Shown: in pieces, positions 24,933-32,843 of the stretch
How the letters are laid out: each line of letters starts with the position of its first letter
Position numbering within the stretch: the stretch's first letter is position 1
From: an uncultured Acidimicrobiales bacterium
GTDB lineage: Bacteria; Actinomycetota; Acidimicrobiia; Acidimicrobiales; SHLQ01
Assembly: GCA_937934655.1 (NCBI GenBank)
Contig: CALGZB010000170.1
Coordinates: 1-56,881, forward strand
Reading direction: 5' to 3'
DNA length: 56,881 nt
Notes under the pieces: generated by a model
Database searches by the model: none
Seen by the model: the letters and a program-made list of their open reading frames with translations, nothing else
Told to the model about the DNA's origin: nothing
Translations under genes and position numbers: made by a program

Positions 24933-27700
24933 GAACACCCGCTGGTTGAACCGCAATCCGAGCACACGTAACAAGATCCGGCCCGCTGCATATGGATCCC
25001 GCACTGCATGCAGAGCGGCGAATCGAGCAACTGGTCGGATTTCATCTCGGCCTCGAGCTGCGATGCTGACGGCACCGACTTGGGGTCGGGGGCGATGTCT
25101 TGACCTTGCACGTTCTGGGTGACGCTCTCGACGACACCGGGAAGCGTCGGCTGGGTGCGTTCACCGCTGGTAAGAATATTCAGACCTTCGCGCTCTTCGA
25201 GCGATAGGTACTCGACGGCAAGGCGACGGAAGAGGTAGTCGGTGATACTCGAGGCGATGCGAAGATCGGGATCGTCGGTCATACCGGCTGGTTCGAACCG
25301 CATCCCCACGAATGCTTCAACAAAGGCTCGCATCGGTACGCCGTACTGAAGTCCATGACTGACCGCTATCGCGAAGGCATCCATGATGCCGGCCAAGGTT
25401 GAACCCTGCTTAGACACCCGACAGAACATTTCGCCCGGACGGCCATCTTCGTACTCGCCAACCGTGACGAATCCCTTACAGTCAGCGACCCGAAACTCGA
25501 AGGTTCGTGAGGATCGTGACCGGGGCAGTTTGCGCCGAATTGGTTCAGCCGGGATTGGGATGGCCTCGAAGAGCGTGGCCGCACTATCTGGAGTGTCGGC
25601 GGAGGAGTCTTCACCCTTGCCCGAGCTAAGCGGCTGGCCGACCTTGCAGTTGTCACGGTAGATGGCGACGGCTTTGAGGCCGAGTTTCCATGACTCGATG
25701 TAAAGCTGTTCGACCTCGTCGATGGTTGCGGTCTCGGGCATGTTGACGGTCTTGCTAATTGCCCCAGAGATGAACGGCTGAACCGCCGCCATCATCTTCA
25801 CGTGGCCAAGGTGATGAATTGGATCGTCGCCCATCGAGCAGGAGAACACCGGGAGGTGTTCGGGCTTGAGATGCGGGGCGCCAACGGCCGAATAGTTCTC
25901 GTTGATGTAGTCGATGATCTCGGCCGACTCGTCGCTGGAGTAGCCGAGCGTCTCGAGTGCCCACGGAATGGTTTGGTTCACGATGGACATCGTTCCGCCG
26001 CCAACCAACTTCTTGGTTTTCACCAGCCCAAGATCGGGCTCGATGCCCGTGGTATCGCAGTCCATCAGCAAACCAATGGTCCCTGTTGGGGCAAGAACCG
26101 AAGCTTGGGAGTTGCGCACACCCGCAATTTCGGCGAGCTCGCAAGCTTCGTCCCATGCTCGTTGACCGGCGCTGAGCAAACCGTGCTCGACCGCTGTTTC
26201 GTCGATAGCCGATACCGCCGAGCGGTGCATGGAGAGCACTCGCAACATGTGTTCGCGGTTCTCGTGAAACCCGGCGAACGGGCCGACTCGTTCCGCAAGC
26301 TTTGCCGAGGTCAGGTAGGCCTGACCGGTAAGCAGCGCCGTAATCGCAGCAGCCATCGAGCGACCTTCGTCGCTGTCGTATGCCAAGCCCTTGGCCATCA
26401 GCAGTGCGCCGAGGTTGGCGTATCCAATGCCCAACTGGCGGAAAGCTCGGGCGGTCTCACCGATGCCCTCGGTGGGGTAATCGGCATTGCCGACGAGAAT
26501 TTCTTGGGCCGCAAATACCACTTCGACCGATGCTTGGAACGCCTCGGTCTGGAAGTCGCCGGTTTCGGCATCGAGGAAGGTCAGCAGGTTGAGGCTTGCA
26601 AGGTTGCAGGCACTGTTGTCGAGGTGCACGTATTCCGAGCACGGGTTACTGGCGTTGATTCGGCCGGTGTTGGCGGCGGTGTGCCAACGGTTGATCGTGG
26701 TATCGAATTGAAGGCCCGGATCGGCGCATCGCCATGCGGCATCAGAGATCTCACGCATGAGGTCGCGTGCCTGGATGGTTTCGAGTGGTTCGCCGGTTAG
26801 GACGGCATTGAGGTTCCACGGCGCGTCGTTGATGACCGCTTCCATGAAATCATCGGTAACCCGAACGGAGTTGTTGGCGTTTTGGTATTGCACCGAAACC
26901 ATGTCGGAGCCATCGACACCCATGTCGAAGCCAGCATCGGCGAGCGCCCGGATCTTTCGTTCTTCATGGGCCTTGGTCTGAACAAACTCAACGATGTCTG
27001 GGTGGTCGGCGTTCAGCACAACCATCTTGGCGGCACGGCGGGTCTTGCCGCCGCTCTTAATCGTGCCCGCTGATGCATCTGCGCCGCGCATAAAGCTCAC
27101 GGGGCCGCTAGCGGTTCCACCGCCAGCGAGGTTCTCTTTGGCACTGCGAATCTTGCTGAGATTTACTCCGGCCCCAGACCCGCCTTTGAAGATCCGGCCT
27201 TCCTCGGCATACCAGTTCAGGATGGAATCCATCGTGTCGTCGACCGAAAGAATGAAACAGGCAGACGCCTGCTGAGGCACGCCCTTCACCCCGATGTTGA
27301 ACCAAACCGGTGAGTTGAAGGCCGCCTTCTGGTTGATGATGAGGTACTTGAGCTCATCGGAGAACAGGTCGGCCTCGTGGGCATCGACGAAGTAGCCATC
27401 GCGTTCGCCCCACGTGCGGATGGTGTCGACCACCCGATCGGCCACCTGCTTGAGTGAGGTTTCGCGCTCGGAGGTGCCGAGCTCCCCGCGGAAGTACTTC
27501 TGGGCAAGAATATTGGTGGCGTTGACCGACCAAGTTGAAGGCACTTCGACGCCGAGTTGCTCGAAGGCGACCGAACCGTCGCGGTAGTCGGTGATTCGGG
27601 CATCGCGCCGCTCCCAGGTGACGGTGTCGTAGGGGTGAACTCCGTCAACCGTATGAACTCGGCGCAAACCAAGTCCGGCTCGCTCGGGGGCGAGAGCCAT
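24929..27700 (-). CDS. nrdJ: Vitamin B12-dependent (class II) ribonucleotide reductase
   Basis: Reduces ribonucleotides to deoxyribonucleotides with adenosylcobalamin and needs no oxygen or partner subunit. The 923-residue protein contains AAFNSPVWFNIG, QASACFILSVDDTMDSI, GSGAGVNLSKIRS and the catalytic NPCSEYVHLDNSACNLASLNL block. APTGTIGLLMDCDTTGIEPD follows. The Cys-rich tail CGIHMQRAGSCYVCSDCGSTSGC resembles the redox or zinc tail of long NrdJ proteins. ATG at 27700 has GGAGAAG upstream. A longer frame to 27733 is unlikely. It is followed by overlapping tdk and preceded by the structured leader at 27780-27893. No nrdR gene is in the window. Confidence 0.95.
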   Translation of the reverse strand: MALAPERAGLGLRRVHTVDGVHPYDTVTWERRDARITDYRDGSVAFEQLGVEVPSTWSVNATNILAQKYFRGELGTSERETSLKQVADRVVDTIRTWGERDGYFVDAHEADLFSDELKYLIINQKAAFNSPVWFNIGVKGVPQQASACFILSVDDTMDSILNWYAEEGRIFKGGSGAGVNLSKIRSAKENLAGGGTASGPVSFMRGADASAGTIKSGGKTRRAAKMVVLNADHPDIVEFVQTKAHEERKIRALADAGFDMGVDGSDMVSVQYQNANNSVRVTDDFMEAVINDAPWNLNAVLTGEPLETIQARDLMREISDAAWRCADPGLQFDTTINRWHTAANTGRINASNPCSEYVHLDNSACNLASLNLLTFLDAETGDFQTEAFQASVEVVFAAQEILVGNADYPTEGIGETARAFRQLGIGYANLGALLMAKGLAYDSDEGRSMAAAITALLTGQAYLTSAKLAERVGPFAGFHENREHMLRVLSMHRSAVSAIDETAVEHGLLSAGQRAWDEACELAEIAGVRNSQASVLAPTGTIGLLMDCDTTGIEPDLGLVKTKKLVGGGTMSIVNQTIPWALETLGYSSDESAEIIDYINENYSAVGAPHLKPEHLPVFSCSMGDDPIHHLGHVKMMAAVQPFISGAISKTVNMPETATIDEVEQLYIESWKLGLKAVAIYRDNCKVGQPLSSGKGEDSSADTPDSAATLFEAIPIPAEPIRRKLPRSRSSRTFEFRVADCKGFVTVGEYEDGRPGEMFCRVSKQGSTLAGIMDAFAIAVSHGLQYGVPMRAFVEAFVGMRFEPAGMTDDPDLRIASSITDYLFRRLAVEYLSLEEREGLNILTSGERTQPTLPGVVESVTQNVQGQDIAPDPKSVPSASQLEAEMKSDQLLDSPLCMQCGIHMQRAGSCYVCSDCGSTSGCS

Positions 27701-27779
27701 AGAATCTTCTCCAATCGACGCCCGGCTGTCCAAGTAGACCAGCCGAACAAAATGTTACATGTGTGCAGTACTAGGGACG

Positions 27780-27893
27780 CAGCCACAACAGAGCAGTAGG
27801 TACGATGAACCCGACTTCCGCCCGGTTCATCCAAGAGGTGTTCGACCCACCGAGAGTGAACGCCAGCTGACATTCCACTGCCTGTTGTGGCTG
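27780..27893 (-). ncRNA. Structured 5' leader of nrdJ, candidate cis-regulatory RNA
   Basis: Read on the minus strand, CAGCCACAACAG pairs perfectly with CTGTTGTGGCTG (12 bp). After a bulged U, GCAGT pairs with ACTGC. After another bulged U, GG pairs with CC, giving a 19-bp closing helix. Inside is a hairpin with 8-bp arms GATGAACC/GGTTCATC (27831-27824, 27811-27804, 12-nt loop) and a smaller GGTG/CACC hairpin. An alternative helix could pair the upstream GTTCA with the same TGAAC. The predicted promoter puts the transcript start within a few nt of the helix. About 80 nt separate the element from the nrdJ ATG. A predicted 'nrdJ RNA motif' has, as I recall, been reported upstream of such genes; identity could not be tested. 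Confidence 0.65.
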
Positions 27894-27900
27894 CTCGACC

Positions 27901-27928
27901 AACCTAAAGAACCTTCCCTGTGGAGCAA
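27901..27928 (-). promoter_or_regulatory. Predicted nrdJ promoter
   Basis: On the minus strand TTGCTC (27928-27923) and TAGGTT (27906-27901) are spaced 16 bp. The transcript would start near 27894-27896, immediately at the base of the leader helix. One CTGTG motif lies in the -35/-10 spacer. Confidence 0.55.
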
Positions 27929-27990
27929 AAGCGCGAACCCTGTGTAAATCGTCCTGAAGCTGTGCATTTCGCGCAGAACCTGTGGATTAG
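27916..27990. promoter_or_regulatory. Four CTGTG motifs at 20-22-bp spacing
   Basis: CTGTG begins at 27918, 27940, 27960 and 27980, in the contexts CCCTGTGGAG, CCCTGTGTAA, AGCTGTGCAT and ACCTGTGGATTA. The near two-turn spacing places all on one DNA face. The last, TGTGGATTA, differs at one base from the DnaA-box complement TGTGGATAA. The protein that binds is unknown. Confidence 0.45.
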
Positions 27991-27993
27991 AGT
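27988..27993 (+). promoter_or_regulatory. -10 element of the RibD-type gene
   Basis: TAGAGT, then 7 nt, then GTG at 28001. This is leaderless spacing and decides the start in favour of 28001. Confidence 0.5.
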
Positions 27994-28000
27994 GGGACAA

Positions 28001-28747
28001 GTGCGCCAAATCCTTCCAACACTGCTCGAGGCGGTCGATATTCCCGCCTTGTATCGGGCAGACGAGCGGCCGCCACCCTCGGACCGGCCGTGGATTTTGG
28101 CAAATATGGTCACAAGCGTCGATGGGGCGACGGCCGTCGATGGATTGTCGGGAAAACTTGGTGGGGATGGTGACAAAGCCGTGTTCCGAGCCGTTCGAGC
28201 ACTGGCAGACGCCATAGTGGTTGGCGCCGGCACCGCAGTTGCGGAGAACTACGGCCCTCCGGTCTTGTCGCCCGACCTGATCGCAACAAGGGTTGCGAGT
28301 GGCCAAACCCCGCTGCCCAGGATTGTCGTGGTCTCGAACACCCTGCGGTCGTTCTCGAACTTCGGAACAAGACTGTTCACCACCGACGGGTTTCGCCCAA
28401 CGGTCATCACCTCGGGCGCTGCCCCACCCGAACAGGTTGAGGCTATGCGCTCCGTTGCCGACGTTGAGGTCATCGGCTCCGCCGAGGTGGATCTCTCTGC
28501 CATGTTTGCCAAGCTCCGTGCCGACGGGATCATGCGGGCACTGGTGGAGGGCGGCCCGACGTTGAACGGCCACCTGCTGGCCGCTGACCTGCTGGATGAG
28601 GTGGTTCTGACCTTTGCGCCGGCGTTGGCGAGCGGCAGATCGAACCGGTTTGCCATCAACGAATCGGCAACGCTGCACCAACTTCGATTGGTTCGCGTTC
28701 TCGAAGCCGATAGTCATTTGTTCTTCCGGTACGTGCGGGATCGCTAG
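28001..28747 (+). CDS. RibD C-terminal-type (pyrimidine) reductase
   Basis: A 248-residue dihydrofolate-reductase-fold protein of the family that reduces the riboflavin-pathway aminouracil intermediate. Visible blocks are RPWILANMVTSVDGATAVDG, ADAIVVGAGTAVAENYGP, the NADPH-site segments PRIVVVSNT and ALVEGGPTLNGHLLAADLLDEVVLT. There is no deaminase domain, so it is a stand-alone reductase; paralogues act outside riboflavin synthesis, and no rib genes are near. The GTG at 28001 is preferred over a frame extending to 27920, which would include the promoter and CTGTG motifs. Its stop overlaps the stop of the convergent LysM gene. Confidence 0.78.
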   Translation: MRQILPTLLEAVDIPALYRADERPPPSDRPWILANMVTSVDGATAVDGLSGKLGGDGDKAVFRAVRALADAIVVGAGTAVAENYGPPVLSPDLIATRVASGQTPLPRIVVVSNTLRSFSNFGTRLFTTDGFRPTVITSGAAPPEQVEAMRSVADVEVIGSAEVDLSAMFAKLRADGIMRALVEGGPTLNGHLLAADLLDEVVLTFAPALASGRSNRFAINESATLHQLRLVRVLEADSHLFFRYVRDR

Positions 28748-29289
28748 CCGAAGATTGCGGGGATCTCGAGGCGTTGCCCCACCTCGAGCATTGATCCCCC
28801 AGCAATCTTGGCTAATTGGTCGACCGCTTTTCGGCGATCGACCGTGGGAGCTACCCGCTCCGCGATGGTCCACAGTGTGTCTCCAGGCTGAACGACCACG
28901 ATCTCGACGGCTGGTTCTTCAGCCCTCTCTCCAGCTGTTTCTCCGGCTACTTCTGGGGATGCGGTCGAATCCTCGACGGCGACCGGCGCATCGATCGATT
29001 GATCGGCCCCAGCCGAACCCATACCAACAACGGACACGATGGTGGTGGCGATGACGGCGGCGACGACACCGAGTCGACGCAACATAAAGTTGGGTTGCGC
29101 AGAACGGGTCTTGGCTACCGGCGCCACATAGTGACTCGTGGGCAGCGCACGCTGGCCAGCAGAAGTAGCCATCGGTATCGAGGGGCTATTGGGGGCATAC
29201 CCGCTACCGAGGCCGCCCTTGATGAGGGAAAGCCGGGGCGCATCTGCGGTTGGGTGAGCGAGAACATTAATTTCAGGAAGCATTGCCAT
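28744..29289 (-). CDS. LysM-domain membrane protein divergent from lexA (YneA/Rv2719c-like)
   Basis: A 181-residue protein with a cytoplasmic N-terminal part, a membrane span around residues 72-92 (LGVVAAVIATTIVSVVGMGSAGA), an acidic linker, and a C-terminal LysM domain (VVQPGDTLWTIAERV ... VGQRLEIP) that binds peptidoglycan. Position and layout match the LysM protein divergent from lexA in mycobacteria, which is SOS-induced and interferes with division. Here too the shared upstream region carries SOS boxes. The ATG at 29289 has GGAG 10 nt upstream. In-frame ATGs at 29298 and 29283 are alternatives. Confidence 0.82.
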   Translation of the reverse strand: MAMLPEINVLAHPTADAPRLSLIKGGLGSGYAPNSPSIPMATSAGQRALPTSHYVAPVAKTRSAQPNFMLRRLGVVAAVIATTIVSVVGMGSAGADQSIDAPVAVEDSTASPEVAGETAGERAEEPAVEIVVVQPGDTLWTIAERVAPTVDRRKAVDQLAKIAGGSMLEVGQRLEIPAIFG

Positions 29290-29426
29290 GGTGACCATTC
29301 TCCAGACGGGGTGTGACACGAAGTGAATCTGGAATGACTTCGTGCGGGAAATTCCGGGTTTGCAGTACTCCCACTGCAGCCCCGGAGGAATTCGGGTGAG
29401 GTGCTTGACTTGGAACGCCTGTTCGA

Positions 29427-29440
29427 CGAACATGTGATCG
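29427..29440. promoter_or_regulatory. Degenerate SOS box
   Basis: CGAAC-ATGT-GATCG matches the LexA operator on one side and has one mismatch (GATCG for GTTCG) on the other. It sits in a larger perfect palindrome, TTCGACGA-N8-TCGTCGAA (29422-29445). It is nearest to the LysM gene. Confidence 0.5.
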
Positions 29441-29441
29441 T

Positions 29442-29455
29442 CGAACGGTTGTTCG
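29442..29455. promoter_or_regulatory. SOS box over the lexA -35 region
   Basis: CGAAC-GGTT-GTTCG is a perfect match to the actinobacterial LexA operator. It covers the TTGTTC -35 element of lexA (29449-29454), which stands 17 bp from TAGTAT (29472-29477). Confidence 0.9.
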
Positions 29456-29471
29456 CCCCTACTGGAACTGA

Positions 29472-29477
29472 TAGTAT
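29472..29477 (+). promoter_or_regulatory. lexA -10 element
   Basis: TAGTAT, 17 bp downstream of TTGTTC at 29449-29454. LexA boxes overlap the -35 and directly follow the -10, fitting tight autorepression. Confidence 0.7.
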
Positions 29478-29491
29478 CGAACATGTGTTCG
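29478..29491. promoter_or_regulatory. SOS box downstream of the lexA -10
   Basis: CGAAC-ATGT-GTTCG, a second perfect LexA operator, begins at the base after the -10 element and covers the likely transcription start. Confidence 0.92.
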
Positions 29492-29566
29492 ATGTCAACC
29501 GATTCTTTCGGATGTACCCCACACCACCTACCTCTCACCACCTCTTCCCCTTGGAACGGATTCCCT

Positions 29567-30196
29567 ATGGCAGATGCACCTACCGCACGACAGCGACAGA
29601 TTCTCGAGTTCATCGATAAACAGATGCGCGACCGCGGGTTTCCGCCATCGGTCCGAGAAATTGGCGATGCCGTCGGACTCACGTCGCCGTCAACGGTGCA
29701 CTCGCACCTTGCCACCCTGCAGCGACTCGGCTACCTCCGCCGCGACCCAACCAAACCGCGGGCGATTGAAGTCCGCTGGGACTCGGCCTCCGACGCCATC
29801 GTCGAGCGCCGACCGGTTTGCCACGTACCCATCGTCGGCCAAGTCGCTGCCGGCACCGATGTGCTCGCCCAAGAGAATATCGAAGAGGTTATGCCGCTTC
29901 CCGCTGATCTCACCGGCGAAGGCGACCTCTTCATGCTGGTCGTTCGCGGCGACTCCATGATCAACAAAGGAATCTTCGATGGCGACTACATCGTCGCTCG
30001 GGCGCAAACAACCGCAACCGACGGCGAGATCGTGGTTGCCGGCATTCCTGGCGATGAAGCAACGGTAAAGACCTTCACCCAAAAGGGCTCAACGATTACC
30101 TTGCTTCCCGCCAACGACCGACTCGAACCCATGGAGTTCGACCAGGGCGAGGTCAGCGTCTTCGGACGTGTTGTTACGGTCCTCCGTAAGCTCTAG
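29567..30196 (+). CDS. lexA: LexA repressor
   Basis: SOS regulon repressor with RecA-stimulated self-cleavage. The 209 residues begin MADAPTARQRQILEFI, followed by the winged helix (SVREIGDAVGLTSPSTVHSHL). Ala95-Gly96 in QVAAGTDV is the cleavage site, Ser130 in VRGDSMINKGI the nucleophile, and Lys168 in EATVKTF the general base. ATG at 29567 begins right at the conserved N-terminus; the longer frame back to 29483 would cover the operator. Two perfect SOS boxes and one weak one lie upstream. A strong hairpin terminator follows the stop by 5 nt. Confidence 0.97.
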   Translation: MADAPTARQRQILEFIDKQMRDRGFPPSVREIGDAVGLTSPSTVHSHLATLQRLGYLRRDPTKPRAIEVRWDSASDAIVERRPVCHVPIVGQVAAGTDVLAQENIEEVMPLPADLTGEGDLFMLVVRGDSMINKGIFDGDYIVARAQTTATDGEIVVAGIPGDEATVKTFTQKGSTITLLPANDRLEPMEFDQGEVSVFGRVVTVLRKL

Positions 30197-30201
30197 AAGT
30201 T

Positions 30202-30230
30202 GTGTGGGGCGACATCCTGTCGCCCCACAC
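30202..30230. terminator. Bidirectional terminator between lexA and the glutamate dehydrogenase gene
   Basis: A perfect 13-bp hairpin, GTGTGGGGCGACA/TGTCGCCCCACAC with a TCC loop, followed on the plus strand by GCTTTCCTTC. It sits between two convergent genes and likely serves both. Confidence 0.85.
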
Positions 30231-30268
30231 GCTTTCCTTCACGAACACTTCCACCACCGGAATCGCGT

Positions 30269-31549
30269 TTAGGGGAAGATGCCTCGCTGGTCATAGACCC
30301 GTTCGAGTTTCTCGAGGGCGACGATGTACGCAGCATTGCGACGAGTGCACCCGAAGTTCCCCTTCGCCAGCACGGTGCGGTCGGCGGCGCCAAGAAGCGT
30401 CTCGCGGAGTTGGTTGTCGACCACGTCGAGTGTCCACGGTTGGGCAGACTTGTTCTGCAGCCACTCGAAATAGGACACCACCACACCACCGGCATTTACC
30501 AGAATGTCAGGCAGCACTTCGCCACCGCCGGCGAGAAAGCGCTCCTCGGCAGCGGGGGTCGTCGGACCGTTTGCGGCCTCAACAATGACGCGTGCCTGGA
30601 TCTGGTCAACGTTGGCCAGGGTGATTTGATTCTCGAGTGCACCGGGCACAAGAACATCGACGTCAGCAGACCAGAAGTCTTCGACCGGGCAGTTCGATGC
30701 GCCTGGGAAGTTCGCGACGCCACCGGTAGCGGCAACATGATCGGCCAGTGCAAATGCCGACATTCCGTCCTGGGCAATAATTGCACCGGTGTGATCGGCG
30801 ACCGAGACGATGGTCGCGCCGTACACCTCAAAGAGTCGACCGACGTTGGATCCAACGTTGCCGTAGCCCTGGATGGAGACGCGTAGACCCGAAAAGTCGG
30901 TGTTGGTCTCATCGCACCAGTGCTGGAGGCTAAACAGTACGCCTTGCCCGGTGGCCTTTTCGCGCCCAAGACTTCCGCCCGACTCGATTGGTTTGCCGGT
31001 GACAACACCTTTGACCGACTGGCGGTTCGCCGACGCCGTTGAGTTGGCGTAGGTATCCATCATCCAAACCATCGTCTGGGCGTTGCTCCCGAGGTCGGGG
31101 GCGGGGATGTCGTGATCGGGTCCAATGTTCGAACCCAGAGCGTGGGTAAAGCGACGAACGATTCGTTCGAGTTCGCCCGGGGTGTGCTCTCGAGGGTCAA
31201 AGGCGATGCCGCCCTTGCCACCACCAAAAGGAATATCGCAGAGCGCGGACTTCCACGTCATCCACGTGGCGAGCGCCTTGACTTCATCAAGGTCGACATG
31301 CGGGCTGAAGCGAATGCCGCCCTTATATGGACCAAGAAGGTTGTTGTGTTGGATCCGGTACCCACGGAACGACCGATAATCCCCACTGTCCATGCGGACC
31401 GGGAAGTTCACGATGACTTCGTTCTTGGGGTGAGCGAGTATCGCTCGATAGTCAGGATTGAGATCCATGATCTCGGCGGCCTCGTGAAACTGGCTTACCG
31501 CCTGCTCATGCAGACTCTTCTGTTTTTCCGGTGAATCGATAAGGGTCAT
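30269..31549 (-). CDS. Glu/Leu/Phe/Val dehydrogenase, probably glutamate dehydrogenase
   Basis: Interconverts glutamate and 2-oxoglutarate plus ammonia. The 426 residues show GGIRFSPHVDLDEVKALATWMTWKSALCDIPFGGGKGGI, which includes the catalytic Lys region, GPDHDIPAPDLGSN, and the dinucleotide-binding IQGYGNVGSNVG. ATG at 31549 has AGGAGGT 6 nt upstream, the strongest ribosome-binding site in the window. Length and motifs fit the ~420-residue hexameric type. Cofactor choice (NAD or NADP) is not settled by eye. Confidence 0.9.
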   Translation of the reverse strand: MTLIDSPEKQKSLHEQAVSQFHEAAEIMDLNPDYRAILAHPKNEVIVNFPVRMDSGDYRSFRGYRIQHNNLLGPYKGGIRFSPHVDLDEVKALATWMTWKSALCDIPFGGGKGGIAFDPREHTPGELERIVRRFTHALGSNIGPDHDIPAPDLGSNAQTMVWMMDTYANSTASANRQSVKGVVTGKPIESGGSLGREKATGQGVLFSLQHWCDETNTDFSGLRVSIQGYGNVGSNVGRLFEVYGATIVSVADHTGAIIAQDGMSAFALADHVAATGGVANFPGASNCPVEDFWSADVDVLVPGALENQITLANVDQIQARVIVEAANGPTTPAAEERFLAGGGEVLPDILVNAGGVVVSYFEWLQNKSAQPWTLDVVDNQLRETLLGAADRTVLAKGNFGCTRRNAAYIVALEKLERVYDQRGIFP

Positions 31550-31745
31550 GTCTGACCTCCTATCGCGTTTATCGGCGGAAATTTTGGACACGTTTAGCCC
31601 CTTTGCTGAACGGTATGTTTCATGATGCTGAACAACCCACAATTAGGGTCACCGCTCCGTTGCGGGCCCCGAACACATTGCGAGCGAACTTCTCTTCAGT
31701 AGTCGTCGACCATCTTCGGCTTTTCTTGACGCCGAATGTGGGACC

Positions 31746-32843
31746 TTAGACGCCTTCGGCCAGTAGTTGTGCCAGTGCAAGGAACACGATCTGCAGATAC
31801 GGCTCCTCGACGCGCTCTTCCTTTGTGTGGGCGAGCAGCGGGTCGCCGGCACCGAAGTTGACGGCCGGGAGCCCCCGCTCGGCGAAAAACGCAACATCGG
31901 TCCAGCCCAACTTTGCCCGGACCTCGAGGTCATTGCGACCAGCGAGAGCAGCAAGCAGCGGGTGGTTCATACCGGGGAGCGCCCCCGCGGAAGCATCGGT
32001 TTGTTCGATGGTGTCGCCATCTTCCATGAACGGACGAACGAGTTCTTCGACGTGTGCTCTGGCCTGTTCGATGCTGCGATCGGGAGCGAATCGATGGTTG
32101 ATGGTGAGCTTCACCGAATCGGGAACAACGTTGCCTGCTACTCCCCCCTCGATAAATACTGCCTGCATTCCTTCATGAAACTTGCAGCCATCGATGACGG
32201 GCTGGCGGTGGTCGTAATCGTCGAGTGCCTTGAGAAGACCGCTAAGCCGATGGATGGCGTTGCGCCCCATCCAGCCCCGTGCGGTGTGCGCGCGTTTGCC
32301 CGCGAGCGTAAGGACAAAGCGCATCGTGCCCTGACAACCCGCCTCGAGCACCGCATGGGTGGGCTCGCCGAGTATTGCAACGTCGGCTTCACACAGATCG
32401 GGGCGGAGTTCAAACAGCTCGCGAAGGCCATTGTGGCGAATCGCGACTTCTTCTCGCGCATAGAAGAGGTAGGTGACATCGACAGCCGGCTCGGGAATTG
32501 AGCGAGCCAGCTCGAGCATCACGGCAAGACCACCCTTCATGTCGGCGGATCCCAAGCCCCAGAGCGTCTTGCCTTCGATACGAGCGTCGGCGTTGTTGTT
32601 GGCCGGAACCGTGTCGGTGTGCCCCCCGAGCAGCACCCGTTGGCTTCTGCCAAGGTTGGTGCGGGCAACGAGATTGTCGCCGACCCGGTCGACGGTAAGT
32701 CCAGGGATCTTTCGCAGCTCGGCCTCAAACCAATCGGTGATCGGCGCTTCGTGAAAGCTCTCAGACGGCATATCGACCAATTCGGCCGTGAGTCCGAGGA
32801 GGTCAGGAATGTTAGCGATGACTTCTTCTTTTGAGCGAAACAT
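31746..32843 (-). CDS. dapE: Succinyl-diaminopimelate desuccinylase
   Basis: Zinc-dependent M20 peptidase-family enzyme that releases L,L-diaminopimelate in lysine and peptidoglycan synthesis. The 365 residues carry GGHTDTVPANNN (metal His and Asp), GLGSADMKGGLAVML (bridging Asp), REEVAIRHNGL (catalytic Glu pair), ILGEPTHAVLEAGCQG, and the dimerisation part KRAHTARGWMGRNAIHR. Its ATG overlaps the dapC stop by 1 nt (TGATG). Clustering with dapC and dapF supports the DAP assignment over other M20 roles. Confidence 0.92.
   Translation of the reverse strand: MFRSKEEVIANIPDLLGLTAELVDMPSESFHEAPITDWFEAELRKIPGLTVDRVGDNLVARTNLGRSQRVLLGGHTDTVPANNNADARIEGKTLWGLGSADMKGGLAVMLELARSIPEPAVDVTYLFYAREEVAIRHNGLRELFELRPDLCEADVAILGEPTHAVLEAGCQGTMRFVLTLAGKRAHTARGWMGRNAIHRLSGLLKALDDYDHRQPVIDGCKFHEGMQAVFIEGGVAGNVVPDSVKLTINHRFAPDRSIEQARAHVEELVRPFMEDGDTIEQTDASAGALPGMNHPLLAALAGRNDLEVRAKLGWTDVAFFAERGLPAVNFGAGDPLLAHTKEERVEEPYLQIVFLALAQLLAEGV

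Larger units (their letters stand above)
27701..28000. other. 300-bp divergent control region of nrdJ and the RibD-type gene
   Basis: It holds, from left to right: the spacer before nrdJ, the structured leader (27780-27893), the nrdJ promoter (27901-27928), four CTGTG motifs (27918-27984), and the -10 element of the plus-strand gene (27988-27993). No protein gene is credible here. Confidence 0.7.

Noticed and set aside
27721-27780. NrdR or LexA box before nrdJ (CGAACAAAATGTTAC)
   Set aside because: Half-site spacing is 5 rather than 4 and the right half is imperfect; no NrdR consensus pair was found.
27827-28873. 348-codon minus-strand frame upstream of nrdJ
   Set aside because: Antisense to the RibD-type gene and runs through the nrdJ promoter and leader.
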